Part shown: in pieces, positions 34,838 through 43,610 of the stretch
Position numbering within the stretch: the first letter of the stretch is position 1
Layout of the letters: every line of letters begins with the position of its first letter
Assembly (NCBI GenBank): GCA_963668595.1
Contig: OY764876.1
Coordinates: forward strand, 2,046,001 to 2,110,000
Source: GWE2-42-39 sp963668595
GTDB lineage: Bacteria > Bacteroidota > Bacteroidia > Bacteroidales > Prolixibacteraceae
DNA length: 64,000 bases
Reading direction: 5' to 3'
Notes under the pieces: model-generated
Seen by the model: only the letters and a program-made list of their open reading frames with translations
Told to the model about the DNA's origin: nothing
Database searches by the model: none
Position numbers and translations under genes: made by a program

Positions 34838-37800
34838 AAAAGCTAACCCGAAGATTCACACCAAGACTTCTGGTACTAGGCAAATTATAGTACAAAAATC
34901 CCTGCGAGAAATTGCTGGTAGAGAAACTACTTTCCGGATCAAAATTCTTAATCTTTTTATACAAGAAACAAATATTCCGCCCTGTAAAACCAATAGAGGC
35001 TTCGCGCAAAAATGATTTTTTTAACCACGAAGAAGGAATTGTGTATGCCAGCGTAAGTTCACGCAAACGAATATTTGTCTGATCATAAATATAATTGGAC
35101 GCGATTTTACTAAACGCATCGTAATAATCCTGCGAACTAATCCGAAGATTATTTGGTTCATATACACCATTTTTTTCCACTACCCCATTTACAATAATTC
35201 CGGTTTCGCGATAATTCAGTGATTGAGGGCTAACTCCCAACCGATCCATATCTGCGTCGGTTCCCGAATACAACTGGCCTCCTATCCGACCATCCAGTAA
35301 AGCCCGAAATGACATATTTTTATACGAAAGTTCCGATACTAAACCGCCTGTCCACCGTGGCTGATAATTCCCCAAATGTACTTTATACGCTGTTGCTTTA
35401 GGTTTTCCGTTTGCCGAGTCAACCAATTTTCCTTCGGCAGTTTTTGTCCAGGTTGTTCCATAAATATCACCAAATTCGCCGCCTACAGTGGCCTGCACCA
35501 CCACCGATCCATCATTGGTTTTGCTAAATACAAAATTCTCCAGATCAGGAATCAACTCCTCCAACCGGTTTGTATTGGTTGCAAAGTTTAGCGACATGCT
35601 CCATTTCCAGTTATTTCTGACCAGCAAATCGCCACCCAGCATCATTTCCATTCCCACATTTGTTATTTTCCCTACATTCTGGCGAAATGCTTTGTAACTG
35701 GTAGAAGCAGGAACCGGCACATCAAAAATCAAATCTTTCGATACAATCCGATACAAGGTTAATTCGCCAAATAGCCGATTCGACAGCATTTTCCATTCGA
35801 TTCCGGTTTCCGTAGAAATAATGCTTTCGGTTCGCAGGTCAGGATTAAATTTCACATCCGGGCGAGTTAAAACAATCTGCCCCAAATAACCATCCTGATC
35901 TAGCTCGAAGAAAGGTTTCAACTGATAAGGTTGTGTATCGTTTCCTACCTGCGCCCAACTTGCTCGTATTTTTGCAAGATTGACGATACGCGATTCCGGA
36001 TCAATGATTTTATTCAACAAGAAAGAACCATTCAGTGAAGGATAAAAATACGACCTCCTTTTGGCCGACAAAGTTGAAGACCAATCGTTTCGTGCCGAGA
36101 AATCGAGGAACAAATAATCGTCCACAGAAAATGAAAGTTCGCCATACACCGAGTTGACAATTTTTTCGATCAGCGGTACGTAATACGGTGAAATTTTAAC
36201 TGCATTATTTACCGTTGCCCGGGTTGGAATTTTGAAGTTTTCGCCGTCAATTCCCATCGATTCATTGGTTCGAAACGAATGATTTGCGCCCAATGAAGCC
36301 GTCAAATGCAATTTACTTTTCAAACTTTTATCGAATGTAACCAACAAATCGGCATTGGTTTCGGATAAGCTCAACTGATTAAACGAATACCTCCCTTTAC
36401 TGTAAAAATGATGTCCGTACTGATTAATAATTTCGTATTTATGGTGAATTACATCGGTTCCAATCCTGGCAAATGCCGATAACCAATTGGTAAAATGATA
36501 ATCGACTTTTACAAAACCAGAAAAACGTTGACGCGCATCATCGTTTACATCATGATTTAAAATCCAATATGGATTACCTGACGAGCTGGCATAACTAAGT
36601 ACCCGGTAACTATCCTCCGAACTATTTTGTTGCCCTGCATTTGGATTCTGATACACCTTCAAATCGTCCATTACCAGGTTTCGCGGCACCGGGTACACGT
36701 AAGCCATAATGCCTTCGGTGCCCTGAATTGGCCTGTTTTTAGCTTCCTGATGGAAATACGTAAGTTTTGCATCAAGCGTAAAACCCGGACTTAATTGAAC
36801 CTGGCTACGCAAATTAAAGTTGTGTCGGTGCAAATACGCTTCAGGCAAAACAGAACCCGTATTATTATGTGTATAAGAAAACCGAATATTGGCATTCTCT
36901 CTGTTGCCCTCCAGCGTAATGGTATTTACCAGCTTCGAGCCAAGCCGGAAAAAATCTCTCACATTATCAGGTTGAGCAAGATACGGATGCATTGTTCCAT
37001 TCCAATACAACTGACTGCTACCATCAAAATGGGGGCCCCACGAACCACATTTTTTCAAGTCATCTACCGTAGCCGGAATATATCCCTGTGTTCCCTGCCC
37101 GTATTCATTCTGAAAATGAGGCAATACGAGCGGCGTTTCAAACGCAACAAATGACGAAAAACTGACACCTAAGCCACGTACGCCTGAGGCTTTGCGAGTA
37201 GTTATCAGTATGACTCCGTTTCCGGCACGTGAACCATACAATGCAGCTGCATTCGGCCCTTTCAGTACCGAAATTGATTCAATATCATCGGGGTTAATGT
37301 CTGAAATCCCGGAACCATAGTCAGCCCGCGCAAACGGACTGGTATCGTCACCCGCAGCACTTCCAATACCAGTATTGTCAATCGGAATTCCATCCACAAC
37401 AAAAAGAGGCTGGTTATCGCCTGTAATGGAATTATTTCCACGGATAATAACCCGAGAACCTCCGGCAGGGCCCGATGCTGACTGAGTTATCAGCAAACCA
37501 GCAACTCGTCCCGACAACGAATTCACCACATTACTTTCTTTGGCCGCGGCAACAAAATTTCCATCAATTTCGGTTGCTGAATATCCCAATGCCTTCTTAT
37601 CTCGCGTAATTCCTAAGGCAGTAACAATCACTTCATCTACATCAAGCACTTCTTTTTCGAGCATTACCCGAAATTCAGAACGTCCAAGCAACAATACTTC
37701 ACGACTTTGCATTCCGACAAACGAAACCACAATTTTCTCTGCATCTCCCGGAATTTCTAGCTGGAAATGTCCTTGCGCATCGGTACAAATTCCCAAAGTA

Positions 37801-38213
37801 GTTGCTTTTACTACCACCGATGCTCCGGGAATAGGTTCTCCATCGTCAGCATACACGAGTCCCTGTATTTTTCTTTTTTGAGCTAAAATTTCATTTCTGG
37901 CAGGAATAGCAGGAGGCTCGGCTACAATAACAATCTGACGATCATACATTTTCCAGGTATTTCCTGTTCCTTCCAGAATCGTTCGTAAAACATTCTCAAC
38001 CGGTTGATCGGTTACCGAAAGATTAACTTTCTGCTGCGGGTCAATAATCTGATCGTTATAAATAATAATATACGGCGTTTGCTTTTCGATGATTTCGAAA
38101 ACCTTTTTTATGCGCACCTGATTAAGGTGGACTGAAATGGTATTTTCTTGCGGAAATGCCCATCCTGCAAGCAGGACAAAGAAAAAAACAAGCACAATCC
38201 GGCACCAACGCAT
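34836..38213 (-). CDS. SusC/RagA-family TonB-dependent outer-membrane transporter without SusD partner
   Basis: 1125 residues. Signal peptide 1-21; STN signalling domain at about 25-98 (VHLNQVRIKKVFEIIEKQ ... PVENVLRTIL); carboxypeptidase-regulatory-like domain about 115-188 (IQGLVYADDGEPIPGASVVV); a TonB-box-like DEVIVTALG at 193-201; plug domain with VVDGIPIDN and ISVLKGPNAAALYGSRAGNGVILITTRK; then the long beta-barrel ending in a terminal Phe (LRVSF). The STN domain signals to FecR, whose gene and that of a sigma factor lie directly upstream. No susD gene adjoins, unlike the second locus at 41-49 kb. Substrate unknown. Confidence 0.92.
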   Translation of the reverse strand: MRWCRIVLVFFFVLLAGWAFPQENTISVHLNQVRIKKVFEIIEKQTPYIIIYNDQIIDPQQKVNLSVTDQPVENVLRTILEGTGNTWKMYDRQIVIVAEPPAIPARNEILAQKRKIQGLVYADDGEPIPGASVVVKATTLGICTDAQGHFQLEIPGDAEKIVVSFVGMQSREVLLLGRSEFRVMLEKEVLDVDEVIVTALGITRDKKALGYSATEIDGNFVAAAKESNVVNSLSGRVAGLLITQSASGPAGGSRVIIRGNNSITGDNQPLFVVDGIPIDNTGIGSAAGDDTSPFARADYGSGISDINPDDIESISVLKGPNAAALYGSRAGNGVILITTRKASGVRGLGVSFSSFVAFETPLVLPHFQNEYGQGTQGYIPATVDDLKKCGSWGPHFDGSSQLYWNGTMHPYLAQPDNVRDFFRLGSKLVNTITLEGNRENANIRFSYTHNNTGSVLPEAYLHRHNFNLRSQVQLSPGFTLDAKLTYFHQEAKNRPIQGTEGIMAYVYPVPRNLVMDDLKVYQNPNAGQQNSSEDSYRVLSYASSSGNPYWILNHDVNDDARQRFSGFVKVDYHFTNWLSAFARIGTDVIHHKYEIINQYGHHFYSKGRYSFNQLSLSETNADLLVTFDKSLKSKLHLTASLGANHSFRTNESMGIDGENFKIPTRATVNNAVKISPYYVPLIEKIVNSVYGELSFSVDDYLFLDFSARNDWSSTLSAKRRSYFYPSLNGSFLLNKIIDPESRIVNLAKIRASWAQVGNDTQPYQLKPFFELDQDGYLGQIVLTRPDVKFNPDLRTESIISTETGIEWKMLSNRLFGELTLYRIVSKDLIFDVPVPASTSYKAFRQNVGKITNVGMEMMLGGDLLVRNNWKWSMSLNFATNTNRLEELIPDLENFVFSKTNDGSVVVQATVGGEFGDIYGTTWTKTAEGKLVDSANGKPKATAYKVHLGNYQPRWTGGLVSELSYKNMSFRALLDGRIGGQLYSGTDADMDRLGVSPQSLNYRETGIIVNGVVEKNGVYEPNNLRISSQDYYDAFSKIASNYIYDQTNIRLRELTLAYTIPSSWLKKSFLREASIGFTGRNICFLYKKIKNFDPESSFSTSNFSQGFLYYNLPSTRSLGVNLRVSF

Positions 38214-38301
38214 ATCTGGCTTTTTTATTTATTCAGTGCCTGTAAAATTGGGAATATTTTTTCGATTATAAAAAGCGGATAGAAGCCCTGTTTCCAGTTC
38301 A

Positions 38302-39507
38302 CTATGAATTCTTTCCGGTAAGGTGAATTTCAGATTCGTTCAGGGTATAATTTACCGGGACAATATCAGCAATAATTCGCAGAATAGTATTGATCGAATC
38401 TTTCAAATACAGCTTTCCTGAAATCGTATAGGTAGATACTTTCTCATCATCCAAGTGAAAATGGACATTGTAATAACGAGCCACACGCTGCAGAACCGAT
38501 TCAAGTGGTTCTCTTTCGAATACAAGAAAACCATCAATCCACGAGGTGGCATGCTCCACATTGGCAACGGCTAATTTCATTTCGCTGGAACCACGTGTAA
38601 AAACAAGCTTTTGGTTAGGATTCAACGACTCTTTATTTGCGCCAAACAAATTAAATCCGGTAGTCAATACATCTACTTTCCCTTCTGCCAATACTGTTTC
38701 TATTTCCGATTCGTTTTCGTATGCTTTTACATTGAAACGAGTTCCGGTAGCCACCACATCCAACGCATCGGTATGTACAATAAATGGTTGCTGTTTGTTG
38801 GCATGCACTTCAAAAAAAGCTTCGCCCTGCAATGCCAGCTCACGGTTTTTCTTCCCGTCAAATGAATCGGGATATACGAGGCGGCTTCCTGAATTGAGCC
38901 AAACTTTACTTCCATCAGGCAAGTTGATAAACGATCGTTTGCCATTCGGAACAATCAACTGATTTAATTTTTCGTGCTTATTTTTGGACGTATTTTCGGC
39001 TAATTCAATTTGTTTATAAGGCACCGAGTCAATCAGCAATTCTTTTCCGGCCATGGCGTACGAAACAACCGAATGGTCGGTTAAATCGATGGTTGACCCA
39101 TCACCCAAAACCAAACAGGCCACATCGGTTTCTGCCGAAAGATCGAACTCACTAAAATAATTTTGGAACTGATTATGTCGGAAATAAATCAACGAAGTAA
39201 TAGTGATTCCTAAAATCAGTACTGCCACCGACGAGTAACGTAATATTCGATTGATTCCGACAGGTTTTTTTCGGCTGTCTAACTCTTGCTCAAGATTCGA
39301 CCACATCTGTTTTACCTCATCTGCACTCAAGCTTGATTTTTTCTCCTCCGTTGAACGAACCAGTGCCACTGCATCATTAAAAACTTCGGCTTTCGATGAA
39401 TTGTTTCGGGCATATTCAGACCAAAAAGAAGCATTTTCGCCACTTTTCGCCCAAGCCATGAAGCCCGGGTCGTTTAAAAAGTCTTCTATTTGGTCGTACT
39501 GGTTCAT
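38302..39507 (-). CDS. FecR-family anti-sigma factor
   Basis: 401 residues from ATG 39507; the frame extends 15 codons further but this start gives MNQYDQIEDFLNDPGFMAW, the usual cytoplasmic opening. One membrane helix lies near 100-120 (YSSVAVLILGITITSLIYF). The periplasmic FecR domain (about 140-260) has VPNGKRSFINLPDGSKVWLNSGSRLVYP and GEAFFEVHANKQQPFIVHT. The C-terminal DUF4974 domain (about 310-395) contacts the STN domain of the transporter. It passes the signal from the orphan SusC to the sigma factor encoded 109 bases upstream. Confidence 0.93.
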   Translation of the reverse strand: MNQYDQIEDFLNDPGFMAWAKSGENASFWSEYARNNSSKAEVFNDAVALVRSTEEKKSSLSADEVKQMWSNLEQELDSRKKPVGINRILRYSSVAVLILGITITSLIYFRHNQFQNYFSEFDLSAETDVACLVLGDGSTIDLTDHSVVSYAMAGKELLIDSVPYKQIELAENTSKNKHEKLNQLIVPNGKRSFINLPDGSKVWLNSGSRLVYPDSFDGKKNRELALQGEAFFEVHANKQQPFIVHTDALDVVATGTRFNVKAYENESEIETVLAEGKVDVLTTGFNLFGANKESLNPNQKLVFTRGSSEMKLAVANVEHATSWIDGFLVFEREPLESVLQRVARYYNVHFHLDDEKVSTYTISGKLYLKDSINTILRIIADIVPVNYTLNESEIHLTGKNS

Positions 39508-39616
39508 TTTATACTGCAAATTCTGATAGCTGATCAGGTTTAAAGCTTGCAAAAATAGCCTATTTTTCGCTTTAACTTGAATAATTTGTAATACGTTTCC
39601 TTTAAAAAATGTTAAT

Positions 39617-40177
39617 TTAATATTTCACTCCAACCTGCACTGCTTTTTTTAATGCTTTGATTGCCCGATACATCAATTTCCGCGCAGCATCATAAGTCAG
39701 GTTCATAATTTCACCTATCTGCGGATAGTCCATCTCGCAGTTTATTCTCAAATAAATAATCTCTTTTTGCCTGGGAGAAAGTTTCTTCAATGCATTCACC
39801 AGTTCTCGACTGCGTTCATCAGCCAGCTCATTATTCAGCAATGACTCTTCCAGCGAGTATTCAATATCAAAAGGGAGTCGGTTATCTTCCGGATCAAAAT
39901 CGGTCATTTTTTTTTGTTTTACCAATTCTTTGATAATCCGGCGTTTTAGCGACACCATCAGATAATGCCTGATATGCTGAACTTTGCCTAATGATTCTTT
40001 AGTGCGAATTAAATCAAGAAATAGCTCCTGAATGTTATCTTTTACCAACTCGTGATTGTTTGAATATTTCATCCCGAAGTTGTACAGATCGTTGACATGC
40101 TGATGATAGATATGCGAAAAAGCAGCCTTATCGCCCTGCCTGAATTTTTCCCAAATCAATGCATCACTTCGAATCAT
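39617..40177 (-). CDS. FecI-like ECF sigma factor (Bacteroidota type)
   Basis: 186 residues. Region 2: WEKFRQGDKAAFSHIYHQHVNDLYNFG, DNIQELFLDLI, HIRHYLMVSLKRRIIKELVK. Region 4: NALKKLSPRQKEIIYLRINCEMDYPQIGEIMNLTYDAARKLMYRAIK is divided by a clear turn around DYPQIGEIMNL. It should activate the orphan susC gene when FecR releases it. The start is preceded by TACATTTG (40195-40202), a housekeeping-type element. Confidence 0.93.
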   Translation of the reverse strand: MIRSDALIWEKFRQGDKAAFSHIYHQHVNDLYNFGMKYSNNHELVKDNIQELFLDLIRTKESLGKVQHIRHYLMVSLKRRIIKELVKQKKMTDFDPEDNRLPFDIEYSLEESLLNNELADERSRELVNALKKLSPRQKEIIYLRINCEMDYPQIGEIMNLTYDAARKLMYRAIKALKKAVQVGVKY

Positions 40178-40194
40178 GCCATGTAGGTTTTCTA

Positions 40195-40202
40195 CAAATG
40201 TA
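40195..40202 (-). promoter_or_regulatory. -7 promoter element for the FecI-like gene
   Basis: TACATTTG on the minus strand, exact TAnnTTTG, 18 bases before the start codon at 40177. The sigma gene itself therefore appears to be read by the housekeeping factor. Confidence 0.45.
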
Positions 40203-40343
40203 AACGATTCTTCGAAAAAAAGCGGATAATTTAGAAATCAGTTTCATTTGCTGCAACCCGACATAAAAAACAGATTATTCTTTGGTGAGTCAATACCATT
40301 AAAATTAGCACACATCCCAATGTGCAAACTTTTAAAATAAAGA

Positions 40344-40466
40344 AACGGGGCTTGGCGAACTTCTATCTGATTCTTTTCGATACCGGTTTTAGTAATGTGT
40401 TTTACCGAATGATTTTGAAATAATCCGGATAACGAAAAGATTTTGAAGTCAGCCAGAGGCCCCGTT
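40344..40466 (-). repeat. Long imperfect inverted repeat after the SusE-like gene
   Basis: Outer arms AACGGGGC (40344-40351) and GCCCCGTT (40459-40466), a middle ACTTC/GAAGT pair, and inner arms TCTTTTCG (40372-40379) and CGAAAAGA (40433-40440) with CCGG on both sides nest in the right order. On the minus strand the structure ends in a T-rich stretch, so it may be the terminator of the second Sus locus, though it is much longer than usual. Confidence 0.5.
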
Positions 40467-40482
40467 ATAAATAAATTAAACC

Positions 40483-41631
40483 TTATTGTAATTTTTCAAG
40501 TTTGATGGTTTCTTTGAATGCGTCAATGGTAATTCGGCATTTTCCGGCTTGCTCATCTGTAATCAACCATTTCAAGTCAGGATTGTATCCCGAAGGAGTA
40601 GCCTGCATTCGATCGTCCTGCCAAATGTTGGCGCTAGCGGTATATGGTCTCAGAAATGGCGAACTCCAACCACCGCTCTGACTGTTGTACGGAAGTTTGA
40701 AATCCTGTTTCGCCTGTGTGGTGCATTCCAGTCTAAAAATGCTCGGATTGCGGGCATCCCAGCTAAATTCCGACGAAGACGGCATCGACCAGGCAATACC
40801 CAGACCAAGTCCTACACCCCAGATATGACTGAACCCTTTGTATCCGTATATAATCTCCCGCTCATTTTTATTCAGTATAATGGAATACAAACCAGCCTTG
40901 GTAACTGTAAATTCGAGATCTGAACTGCCAGTTGTTGTATTTTGCACCAATTGAGTTGAACTGGTTCCCATACTCCACGAGCCTTTATTTTCGACTAGCG
41001 AATTAACAAATTTGAAAGTTCCGGCCTGCAATTCTCCTTCCCACTGATATTTATTACCAATATCGCGACCATCAACAATTTCGGTCAGCTTAATTCCTTT
41101 GCTGTTTTCTGCTCCCTTCGGATTTGCCGAACCAACCAGGTAAAGATTTACCGGAGCAATGGCAAAGGTTGTTACCACAAATTTTGTTGTCGAAATTTCC
41201 GGTTTAACAAAGAAATCACCTTCCGACCAGGCAATAATTTCAGCCTCTAACTGGGCGGTACCTCCGTAAGCAACTCCCAGCTTACTATAGGCCATGATAT
41301 TCAAATCGTAATTCGAGATAGAATATTCAGTTACGCCTGAGGCAATCTCAATTTTATCAATTGCCTTGCTGAATCCAGACACTCCCAGTTTGAAATAATA
41401 TTTGATTGTTCCATTATTATTTCGAGGCTGAGCTGCATTCCATTTAAAAGTAATGGCTGGCTCATCCATTTTTTCCTGCAACAAAACAAGTTCTTCGGCA
41501 CTGGCAGTAAGCTGCATGCCATCTTCAACTGTATCCAGTACAATTTTCACATCTTCTCCCTCATCGCAACTATTCAGAAAGAACAGGCAACTACCGAGAA
41601 GAATCAATGCTATATATTTTATTTTCTTCAT
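40483..41631 (-). CDS. SusE/SusF-like outer-membrane lipoprotein
   Basis: 382 residues. Lipoprotein signal with the lipobox region FFLNSC (Cys about 22), followed by acidic residues that favour surface export in Bacteroidota. The N-terminal ~130 residues resemble the SusE Ig-like domain (AEELVLLQEKMDEPAITFKWNAA, TIKYYFKLGVSGFSKA, MAYSKLGVAYGGTAQLEAEI). The rest has SusF-type starch-binding-like folds (VNLYLVGSANPKG, YQWEGELQAGTFKFVNS, WLITDEQAGKCRITIDAFKETIK). It is the last gene of the second Sus locus, 35 bases after susD. It probably binds the imported glycan at the cell surface; the ligand is unknown. Confidence 0.85.
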   Translation of the reverse strand: MKKIKYIALILLGSCLFFLNSCDEGEDVKIVLDTVEDGMQLTASAEELVLLQEKMDEPAITFKWNAAQPRNNNGTIKYYFKLGVSGFSKAIDKIEIASGVTEYSISNYDLNIMAYSKLGVAYGGTAQLEAEIIAWSEGDFFVKPEISTTKFVVTTFAIAPVNLYLVGSANPKGAENSKGIKLTEIVDGRDIGNKYQWEGELQAGTFKFVNSLVENKGSWSMGTSSTQLVQNTTTGSSDLEFTVTKAGLYSIILNKNEREIIYGYKGFSHIWGVGLGLGIAWSMPSSSEFSWDARNPSIFRLECTTQAKQDFKLPYNSQSGGWSSPFLRPYTASANIWQDDRMQATPSGYNPDLKWLITDEQAGKCRITIDAFKETIKLEKLQ

Positions 41632-41666
41632 TGCTGATCAATTTTTTACGTACAAAAAAACATGTT

Positions 41667-43595
41667 TTACTCTTCATCAGTCCAATAAGGCGACTGTACC
41701 AAGTTCGGGTTTTTATCAATTTCAGTCTGATAAATCGGGAACCAATAGTATTTCTTCATGTAAACCCGTTTTTGGTACTGAGTGCGTACAAAAAAGGAAT
41801 TCGGATTTGATGCGTCGTCTGATTTTACGGTTCCGGAGAAATTCATTCCGTAGAAATCACCATTCAATGTTGTTTCTGCTTCTTTCCAGCGACGTAAGTC
41901 ATCGTAACGAATGCCCTCGCCACAAAGTTCCACACGACGTTCCATGCGAATCAGTTTACGCATTTCATCCTGATTACCCAAATTTACTTTGATATACCCA
42001 TCCGCTTGAGATGTTGAGTACTGCGGAATTCCGGCACGTTCGCGAATCATATTCAAATAGGTCAGAATCTCTGGATCTCCCGGATGTGTTTCGTTCAAAA
42101 TCTCACAATAACTCAAATAAGCTTCTGCCAATCGGTAAACAATTCCCGGACGATACTGATACGATCCGTTTTTTGAGTCAGAATTCGGATGCTTCCTCTT
42201 CAACCCAAGATAGCCATTCTGCGGAGCATCGTGCGTGTAGTTGTTGTCTTTTCCGTATTTATAAAAACTGACATTTCGTTTGTCCCAAATGTAGTATCGC
42301 TCGTTCCACAAAATTGCATTGTAAAAACGTGGTTCGCGATTTACATACATATTGAACGTTCCGGCTTTTGCCGCAACTTTTTTCGATCCATCGTACCAGT
42401 TCCAGTTATCAGTATTACGAGTATCATCGGTGGTCGAAAATCCTGTTTCAGTATATCCCGATGCAGGATTAATAATTGGTTTTGTTTTATCGCCTCCAGT
42501 GTAACCAGTTATTGCTGGCAAACCATTTTTCATAAAGAAAGCATCAACCAGCGACTGTGTCATACCCAATCCGCCATTACCGCCAGCGCCATAAGGTGAC
42601 ATGTGTTTGTCTGCTCCTGTTTCGTTTTGCGGACGTGCAAACAAAATTTCCTTATTTCCATCGGCATACGTACGGGCATGCACCCACTGGGTAGAAGCAA
42701 AAGCATCAATAGAACCATCGTCGTTGTACATCTTATACAATTCGTGCCCCACTTCGTGCGCTTTGTTAAGTAACAATTTATGAGCGTCAAGCGCCTTAGT
42801 CCATTTACCTGCATCGTAGGTACTATTAAAAAGAGCAACGCCTTTTGTATCCGTAAAATTGGCATAATCCGGATTTCCGTTTACCAGTGGTGATGCAGCA
42901 AAAAGAAGCATGCGTGCACGTGCAGCAAGACACATAATTGAAGTGACACGACCATATTTAATCGATTGTGAATAAACGGCAGGTAAGTCTTCCGAAGCAG
43001 CCAGCATTTCTTTTTCACACCAATCAATAATTTCGTCGTACGGAACAGGGCCAGTCAGCAGTTCTTCTGTTGAACCATCGGTAGGCGCAATATAGTCAGG
43101 TTTAAAAGGACATACTCCGTAGCAATTAACAAATAAGCTGTAATAATATGCCTGTAAAAAGCGACATTCAGCCTTTATATATTTTACTTCCTGATCATCG
43201 ACGGTCGTATTCGCAATTGGCACTACGTTCTGACGCAAAATATTTGCAGTACGAATACGTTTGGGCAAATTTCCCCAATAACCACCTTCCCAGGTTGATC
43301 CAGTGTTCCAGTTTCCGGTAATCTTCGGGACGGCATCCCATCCCCATTGCTGCCAACGTTCAGAAGGAGTCCAGTCATCGCCAAATACACTCCATCCGGT
43401 TGTTCTCAGATAACCCCAGCTTGGATCAGGAATTCCGGAATAAACGTAAGCCAACATTCCTTCCATGCGGGTTTTGTCGGTAAAAACCATGTCCATTGTC
43501 AATTCTGTATCTGCTTCTTTGTCCAAAAAATCAGAACAAGAAGAGAAGAAAATTACAATCAACGGAATTATATATTTTAGTTTCATCTGTTTCAT
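41667..43595 (-). CDS. SusD/RagB-family nutrient-binding lipoprotein
   Basis: 642 residues. Lipobox FFSSC (Cys about 20) followed by SDFLDKEADTELT, the standard SusD opening. The early helical part has KRIRTANILRQN and YIKAECRFLQAYYYSLFVNCYGVCPF, the TPR scaffold of SusD. The late RagB domain has YRLAEAYLSYCEILNE and LTYLNMIRERAGIP, then MRKLIRMERRVELCGEGIRYDDLRRW. It caps the partner SusC barrel and captures the substrate. The susC gene ends 15 bases upstream. Met4 (43586) is an alternative start. Confidence 0.95.
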   Translation of the reverse strand: MKQMKLKYIIPLIVIFFSSCSDFLDKEADTELTMDMVFTDKTRMEGMLAYVYSGIPDPSWGYLRTTGWSVFGDDWTPSERWQQWGWDAVPKITGNWNTGSTWEGGYWGNLPKRIRTANILRQNVVPIANTTVDDQEVKYIKAECRFLQAYYYSLFVNCYGVCPFKPDYIAPTDGSTEELLTGPVPYDEIIDWCEKEMLAASEDLPAVYSQSIKYGRVTSIMCLAARARMLLFAASPLVNGNPDYANFTDTKGVALFNSTYDAGKWTKALDAHKLLLNKAHEVGHELYKMYNDDGSIDAFASTQWVHARTYADGNKEILFARPQNETGADKHMSPYGAGGNGGLGMTQSLVDAFFMKNGLPAITGYTGGDKTKPIINPASGYTETGFSTTDDTRNTDNWNWYDGSKKVAAKAGTFNMYVNREPRFYNAILWNERYYIWDKRNVSFYKYGKDNNYTHDAPQNGYLGLKRKHPNSDSKNGSYQYRPGIVYRLAEAYLSYCEILNETHPGDPEILTYLNMIRERAGIPQYSTSQADGYIKVNLGNQDEMRKLIRMERRVELCGEGIRYDDLRRWKEAETTLNGDFYGMNFSGTVKSDDASNPNSFFVRTQYQKRVYMKKYYWFPIYQTEIDKNPNLVQSPYWTDEE

Positions 43596-43610
43596 TTTTA
43601 TATGTTAAAA

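Larger units (their letters stand above)
40178..40482. other. Intergenic region with long imperfect inverted repeat
   Basis: This 305-base gap lies between the SusE-like gene and the sigma gene of the orphan SusC locus, both on the minus strand. It contains the -7 element of the sigma gene at its left end and a 123-base inverted repeat at 40344-40466. No other feature is visible. Confidence 0.6.
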
